Source of the DNA: JBEKTY01 sp049515555
Lineage (GTDB): Bacteria > Planctomycetota > Planctomycetia > Pirellulales > Thermoguttaceae
DNA length: 7,610 bases
NCBI GenBank assembly: GCA_049515555.1
Contig: JBEKTY010000271.1
Span: 1 to 7,610, forward strand
Direction: 5' to 3'
Shown: positions 4,421 through 7,610 of the stretch, in pieces
Position numbering within the stretch: position 1 is the first letter of the stretch
Layout: the number at the start of each line of letters is the position of its first letter
Position numbers and translations under genes: made by a program
The notes under the pieces: generated by a model
Database searches by the model: none
What the model was told of the DNA's origin: nothing
Seen by the model: only the letters and a program-made list of their open reading frames with translations

Positions 4421-6456
4421 GCGGGGAATTCGTGTTCGTGCGGGGACTGTCCCAATTTTCGTCCGCCCGTCCCTGCGGACAGGCCGAAAATGGGACTGTC
4501 CCCTTCATGGTCTTCGTGCAGCAACAGGTCCAGGGCCAGCAGGAGTTGGCCGGCGGCCAGCGGGACCTCGCACATTGCGGGGGCGGCCGCCTGCAAGGCC
4601 TCTTCCGCGGCCCGCCGATACTCCGCCCGCCCGGTCCGCCGCGCCAGCCGCACCAGCGCCGTGGCGGCCAGGCCGCTGCTGCTGGGCAAGGGGCTGTCCC
4701 ACAGGTCTTTCTTCCGCGCCACCAGCGGCTCATGATCGACCGGCGTGTAGAAGAAGCCGCCGCGGAGCGGATCGGAAAAGCGCTCGAGGATCGCGTCGGC
4801 CAGGCGGCCGGCCTCTTCGATCCAGCGGGGCGCGGGCTGGGCCTGGTCCAACGTGATCAGGGCGTTGGCCAGGCTGGCGTAATCGTCGAGGAACCCCAAG
4901 GGTTTGGCCTTCCCGGCCCGCCAGCAGTGCGCCAGCCGGCCTGGAGCGTAGCAAAGCTGGCCCAGCAGAAAATCGGCGGCCCGGGCCGCGGCCGCCGTGT
5001 AGCGGGGCTCGGGCAAGGCGGCGCCGGCGCGGGCCAGGACATCGACGAACAGGCCGTTCCAACTGGCCAGCACCTTGCCGTCGCGGGCCGGCCGCACCCG
5101 CCGGCTGCGGGCGGCCAGCAGTTCCCCGCGGCTGGCCGCCAGCCCCGCGGCCAATGCGTCGGCGTCGCAAGCGAGAACCCGGGCGCAGACCGCGATCGGC
5201 TTGGACAGGTGCAGGATATTGCGGCCCTCGAAGTTGCCCGCTTCGGTCACGTCGTAGGCGTACGAGAAGGCGTGGGCCCGCTCCGGCCCCAGCACATCGC
5301 GGACCTCGGCCGGCGTCCACAGATAGAATCGGCCCTCCTGGCCTTCGCTGTCGGCATCTTCGGCGCTGAAGAACCCGCCCTCGGCGCCGCTCATGTCGCG
5401 CAGCGTGTAATCCAGCGTCTCGCGGAGCACCTGCCGGTAGTCGCTGCGGGCGGTGGCCTGCCAGGCGTCGAGATAGCAGCCGGCCAGCCCCGCGCTGTCG
5501 TAGAGCATCTTCTCGAAGTGCGGGACGAGCCACTGGGCATCGACGCTATAGCGGTGGAAGCCGCCGCCGAGCTGGTCGTAGATTCCGCCGGCCGCCATGC
5601 GATCGAGCGTGACCAGCGCCATTTGCAGCAACTCCTCGCGGCTGTGGCCGAAGGGGACAGTCCCATTTTCGGCCTGTCCGGGGGGACAGGCGGACGAAAA
5701 TTGGGACAGTCCCCCGGCGTGCCGTGCTCGGCGGAGGAGCAGGCTGAGTTGGGTGGCGTGCGGGAACTTGGGCGCCGGGCCGAACCCGCCCCAGCGCGGA
5801 TCGAACACCCGGCCCAGCTCCGCTTCGGCCGCCTCCAAAGGCCGCTCGGTCAGCCCCGGCATGGCGCCAGGGGCCGCCTCCCCTTCGCGCGAAGCACCCT
5901 CACCGCCGCCGGGGGGAAGCGGATCGGTCGCCTTCTGTGCGGCTGCTCTTCCGGCGGGCCGCTCGGCCCGCAGGAACTCGGCCAGCTTCTCGCCCTGGGC
6001 TAGCAGTTCCGCACGGCGCTGGCGCCAGGCGTCGGCCACGGCGGCGAGGACCTCGGCGAAAGCGGGCACGGCCCCCCGCCGCCGGGCCGGCCAATACGTC
6101 CCACCAAAAAACGGCTTCTGATCCGGGGTCAGAAAGGCCGACAACGGCCAGCCCCCCTGGCCGGCAATCGCCTGCACGGCCTCCATGTAAATCTGGTCCA
6201 GGTCCGGCCGCTCCTCCCGGTCCACCTTGATGCTCACGAAGTTCTCATTCAGGAGTCGGGCCACCGCGGGGTCGTCGAAGCTCTCGTGCGCCATCACATG
6301 GCACCAGTGGCAGGCCGAGTAGCCGATCGAGAGAAAGATCGGCCGCTGGAGGGCCCGAGCCCGCTCCAGGGCCTCGGGCCCCCACGGATACCAATCCACC
6401 GGATTGCCGGCGTGCTGGAGCAGGTACGGGCTCGTTTCGCGGTCCAGGCGATTCAT
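4417..6456 (-). CDS. YyaL/DUF255 (SPATA20-like) thioredoxin-domain protein carrying inserted repeat peptides
   Basis: The product is 679 residues from the ATG at 6456; a TTG nine bases earlier is possible but nearly inside a repeat. The N-terminal 160 residues are the Thioredox_DsbH-type domain: NRLDRETSPYLLQHAGNPVDW (2-22), then SIGYSACHWCHVM (43-54) with Cys49/Cys52, and VDREERPDLDQIYM (78-91). Residues 224-650 form the alpha-helical toroid seen in six-hairpin-glycosidase folds, with APKFPH (228-233), GGIYDQLGGGFHRYSVD (290-306), HFEKMLYD (313-320), GFFSAEDADSEG (361-372), LASWNGL (463-469) and GFLDDYA (521-527). The biochemical role of the family is not settled. Three stretches look foreign: 249-269 and 652-672 are encoded by two copies of one palindromic repeat, and 176-199 is a low-complexity linker. 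From memory, family members continue well past the ALDLLL helix; this one ends at the second repeat, so its C-terminus seems replaced. Confidence 0.92.
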   Translation of the reverse strand: MNRLDRETSPYLLQHAGNPVDWYPWGPEALERARALQRPIFLSIGYSACHWCHVMAHESFDDPAVARLLNENFVSIKVDREERPDLDQIYMEAVQAIAGQGGWPLSAFLTPDQKPFFGGTYWPARRRGAVPAFAEVLAAVADAWRQRRAELLAQGEKLAEFLRAERPAGRAAAQKATDPLPPGGGEGASREGEAAPGAMPGLTERPLEAAEAELGRVFDPRWGGFGPAPKFPHATQLSLLLRRARHAGGLSQFSSACPPGQAENGTVPFGHSREELLQMALVTLDRMAAGGIYDQLGGGFHRYSVDAQWLVPHFEKMLYDSAGLAGCYLDAWQATARSDYRQVLRETLDYTLRDMSGAEGGFFSAEDADSEGQEGRFYLWTPAEVRDVLGPERAHAFSYAYDVTEAGNFEGRNILHLSKPIAVCARVLACDADALAAGLAASRGELLAARSRRVRPARDGKVLASWNGLFVDVLARAGAALPEPRYTAAAARAADFLLGQLCYAPGRLAHCWRAGKAKPLGFLDDYASLANALITLDQAQPAPRWIEEAGRLADAILERFSDPLRGGFFYTPVDHEPLVARKKDLWDSPLPSSSGLAATALVRLARRTGRAEYRRAAEEALQAAAPAMCEVPLAAGQLLLALDLLLHEDHEGDSPIFGLSAGTGGRKLGQSPHEHEFPA
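4442..4506 (-). repeat. Palindromic coding-compatible element, copy A
   Basis: This 65-base element is the reverse complement of copy B at 5650-5714, with 62 of 65 bases identical and no gaps. Its arms GGGGACTGTCCC (4442-4453) and GGGACTGTCCCC (4492-4503) pair with one mismatch, ATTTTCG (4455-4461) pairs perfectly with CGAAAAT (4485-4491), and TCCGC (4462-4466) with GCGGA (4475-4479). Each arm is itself a dyad, GGGAC-T-GTCCC. In the host gene it encodes EGDSPIFGLSAGTGGRKLGQ-SP, the last residues before a seven-residue tail and the stop. There is no stop codon in any of its six frames. Confidence 0.88.
5650..5714 (+). repeat. Palindromic coding-compatible element, copy B
   Basis: This is the second copy of the 65-base element, in opposite orientation to copy A. 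Arms GGGGACAGTCCC (5653-5664) and GGGACAGTCCCC (5703-5714) are dyads and pair with each other; ATTTTCG (5665-5671) pairs with CGAAAAT (5695-5701). The host gene reads it on the minus strand as GLSQFSSACPPGQAENGTVPF (residues 249-269), between a helix ending LLLRRARHA and one starting REELLQMALVTLDRM, i.e. in a predicted surface loop of the toroid. It too is free of stops in all six frames. Confidence 0.88.
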
Positions 6457-6467
6457 GCTGCGCAATT

Positions 6468-6528
6468 TGTAGCAGGCACAGGCCGTGTGCCGTCAGCGGT
6501 TTACGGCACACGGCGTGTGCCGACTACA
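6468..6528. repeat. Inverted pair of REP-like hairpins (BIME-like) with GTAG feet
   Basis: Two 26-base arms (6468-6493 and 6503-6528) are inverted repeats with 3 mismatches around a 9-base spacer. Each arm, read from its outer end, starts TGTAG and continues into a small palindrome: GGCACA...TGTGCC on the left arm, and GGCACACG-C-CGTGTGCC on the right arm (minus strand). A GTAG tetranucleotide at the foot of a short hairpin, arranged as an inverted pair, is the hallmark of REP sequences and BIMEs mobilised by REP-associated tyrosine transposases (RAYTs). The element fills most of the 105 bases between panB and the DUF255 gene and could also protect or attenuate the transcript; no T-run follows, so it is not a typical terminator. 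Confidence 0.75.
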
Positions 6529-6561
6529 TTGAAATTGGCGAAGTTACTTCTGCGCAGGTCC

Positions 6562-7362
6562 TCAGTCGAAGGTCTGCTCGGGGCCTGGAAAAATACCCTG
6601 GCGGACCTCGTCGCGGTAGCGGGTCATGGCCTCCAGCACGGAGTGCTCGAGATCGGCATAAGACTTGGCGTGGCGCGGGGGCCGGCCGGGGCCCAGGCCC
6701 AGCAGATCGTGGAGAACGAGGATCTGCCCGTCGCACCCCGGGCCGGCGCCGATGCCGATGGTTGGAATCTGCACCGCGGCCGTGACCTGCCGGGCCACGG
6801 CGGCGGGCGTGCATTCCAGGACTACGGCGAAGGCCCCGGCCTGCTCGACCGCGCGGGCATCGGCCAACAGCCGCTCGGCGTCGCGCTCGATCCGGTAGCC
6901 GCCCAGTTGGTGCACGTTCTGCGGCCGCAGCCCGCAATGGGCCATGACGGGAATGCCCGCCCCCACCAGTCCGGCGATCAGCTCGGCCTGCTCCCCGCCG
7001 GCTTCGAGCTTGACCGCCTGGCAGCGGGTTTCCTTGATGATCCGCGCGGCGTTTTCGATGGCCCGATAAACCCCCAAGTGGAAGCTGGGAAAGGGCATGT
7101 CCACCACCACCAGGGCATGCCGGACGGCCCGGCCCACCATCTCCGCATGGTAGATCATCTGCTCCAGCGTGGCCGGCAGCGTGTTGGCGTGCCCCTGGAC
7201 GACCGTCGCCAGGCTGTCGCCGACCAGGATGCCTTCGATTCCGGCGGCGTCGGCCAGGCGGGCCGACGGATAATCGTAGGCCGTGAGCATGGTGATCTTG
7301 CGGCCGCTCGCCTTCAGGGCCGAAAACTGCGGCACGGTAATGGGGTGATCGCTGGTGTTCAT
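6562..7362 (-). CDS. panB: 3-methyl-2-oxobutanoate hydroxymethyltransferase (ketopantoate hydroxymethyltransferase)
   Basis: The product is 266 residues, matching the family length of about 264. PanB transfers a hydroxymethyl group from 5,10-methylene-tetrahydrofolate to 2-oxoisovalerate, giving ketopantoate, the first committed step of pantothenate and CoA synthesis; it works in the cytoplasm as a multimer. Visible signatures are KITMLTAYDYPSARLADAAG (22-41), GILVGDSLATVVQGH (44-58), VVDMPFPSF (87-95), VKLEAG (117-122), MAHCGLRPQ (140-148), VLECTP (181-186) and IPTIGIGAGPGCDGQILVLHDLLGL (199-223). The metal-binding Asp49, Asp88 and Glu120 and the catalytic Glu183 are all present, so it should be active. 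ATG at 7362 is preferred over a TTG at 7371; no strong Shine-Dalgarno precedes it. panC and panD are not in the window. Confidence 0.97.
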   Translation of the reverse strand: MNTSDHPITVPQFSALKASGRKITMLTAYDYPSARLADAAGIEGILVGDSLATVVQGHANTLPATLEQMIYHAEMVGRAVRHALVVVDMPFPSFHLGVYRAIENAARIIKETRCQAVKLEAGGEQAELIAGLVGAGIPVMAHCGLRPQNVHQLGGYRIERDAERLLADARAVEQAGAFAVVLECTPAAVARQVTAAVQIPTIGIGAGPGCDGQILVLHDLLGLGPGRPPRHAKSYADLEHSVLEAMTRYRDEVRQGIFPGPEQTFD

Positions 7363-7373
7363 GGCTCGCAATC

Positions 7374-7415
7374 TCGACGGACGACGGACGACGGACGACG
7401 GACGACGGACGACGG
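7374..7415. repeat. Heptanucleotide array, five perfect units of ACGACGG plus one variant
   Basis: Five perfect ACGACGG units (7381-7415) are preceded by TCGACGG (7374-7380). On the minus strand the array ends 12 bases before the panB start codon, so it occupies the leader and displaces any Shine-Dalgarno sequence. It is the most uniform of the four heptamer arrays here, suggesting it is recent or actively changing. Confidence 0.88.
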
Positions 7416-7610
7416 ACTTGGATACTCCATACGTCTGGGTGGTTTGGATCGCCCGGCTCTGCCTCCCAATTCTAGAGCGGGCGGCTCGGGGTGGCTAGTG
7501 CCGCAAATCACAATTGATGGCCCATGAAGAGCTTGTTTTGCCCAGCTTCCGGCGTTTTCTTGTTTCCCAGACGGCGCATCTTGCCCTGTTTCGATTGCAC
7601 CGAAAAGCCT
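7416..7610. other. Upstream region of panB; no assigned gene
   Basis: The last 110 bases are about 52% GC, clearly lower than the coding regions, which fits an intergenic stretch. Two short open tails reach the window edge: a minus-strand frame ending at a TGA (7508-7510), whose last residues include MRRLGNKKTPEAGQNKLF, and a plus-strand frame from the ATG at 7517 or 7524. Neither has a ribosome binding site or a recognisable motif. One could be the end of the next gene, but I cannot support either as a CDS. Confidence 0.5.
7469..7497 (-). promoter_or_regulatory. panB: Candidate sigma-70-like promoter for panB
   Basis: On the minus strand TAGCCA (7497-7492, 4/6 match to TTGACA) and TAGAAT (7474-7469, 5/6 match to TATAAT) are spaced by 17 bases. 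Transcription would start near 7462 and give a leader of about 100 bases that contains the whole heptamer array. Confidence 0.32.

Noticed and set aside
4204..6003. 599-residue open frame on the plus strand
   Set aside because: It is antisense to the sulfatase-fold and DUF255 genes, has no family motif and is Gly/Ala/Arg/Gln-rich; long antisense frames are expected opposite GC-rich genes. The stop-free repeats within it help keep it open.
6457..6465. TTG start for the DUF255 gene, nine bases upstream
   Set aside because: The TTG lies 3 bases from the REP element edge and adds only MRS; the ATG at 6456 begins the conserved NRL-x-x-ETSPYL block.
6468..6528. Rho-independent terminator after panB
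   Set aside because: The stem is long, but no T-run follows on the minus strand, and the paired GTAG feet fit a REP pair better. A role in termination is not excluded.
7363..7371. TTG start for panB, nine bases upstream
   Set aside because: It adds three residues, lacks a ribosome binding site and lies 3 bases from the heptamer array; ATG at 7362 gives the family length.
6286..7527. 413-residue open frame on the plus strand
   Set aside because: Antisense of panB, running through the REP pair and the heptamer array (SRRTTDDGRRTTDD stretch); it has no motif.
7508..7610. Partial gene at the right edge on either strand
   Set aside because: Both strands are open over only about 30 codons, with no ribosome binding site or motif and intergenic-like base composition.

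Overview
The window looks like chromosome from a high-GC planctomycete (Pirellula-type). The basis is indirect: dense GC-rich coding, a sulfatase-fold gene, a YyaL/DUF255 thioredoxin-domain protein, a short lipoprotein of a type I associate with that group, and many small palindromic and heptanucleotide repeats at gene edges. This assignment is inference, because no rRNA or other phylogenetic marker is present. I see no tRNA, rRNA, CRISPR array, transposase or phage gene.

Left part (1-2192, plus strand): a tight three-gene run. It holds the 3' end of a HIT-superfamily protein, a class I SAM-dependent methyltransferase overlapping it by 17 bases, and a class V aminotransferase-fold cysteine desulfurase overlapping the methyltransferase by 4 bases (ATGA). 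They are almost certainly co-transcribed and suggest a small pathway combining sulfur mobilisation, methylation and nucleotide hydrolysis or transfer. The substrate cannot be read from this window because the operon continues upstream.

Right part (2242-7362, minus strand, reading right to left): panB (ketopantoate hydroxymethyltransferase, first step of pantothenate/CoA synthesis), a DUF255/YyaL thioredoxin-fold protein, a sulfatase-fold protein overlapping it by 4 bases, then a separate small lipoprotein gene that converges on the desulfurase. The sulfatase-fold protein lacks both the formylglycine motif and a conserved metal-site motif, so it is probably not an active sulfatase.

The most interesting content is repeat architecture. 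(i) Two 65-base copies of one palindromic element, 62/65 identical and in opposite orientations, lie inside the DUF255 reading frame: one in an internal loop, the other forming the extreme C-terminus. The element has no stop codon in any of its six frames, like the coding-compatible palindromic elements known from Rickettsia. (ii) Between panB and DUF255 is a 61-base pair of inverted hairpins, each starting with GTAG, the hallmark of REP sequences mobilised by RAYT transposases. (iii) Four arrays with a strict 7-base period but unrelated unit sequences sit at gene borders, resembling the heptanucleotide STRR repeats of cyanobacteria. One fills the predicted leader of panB.
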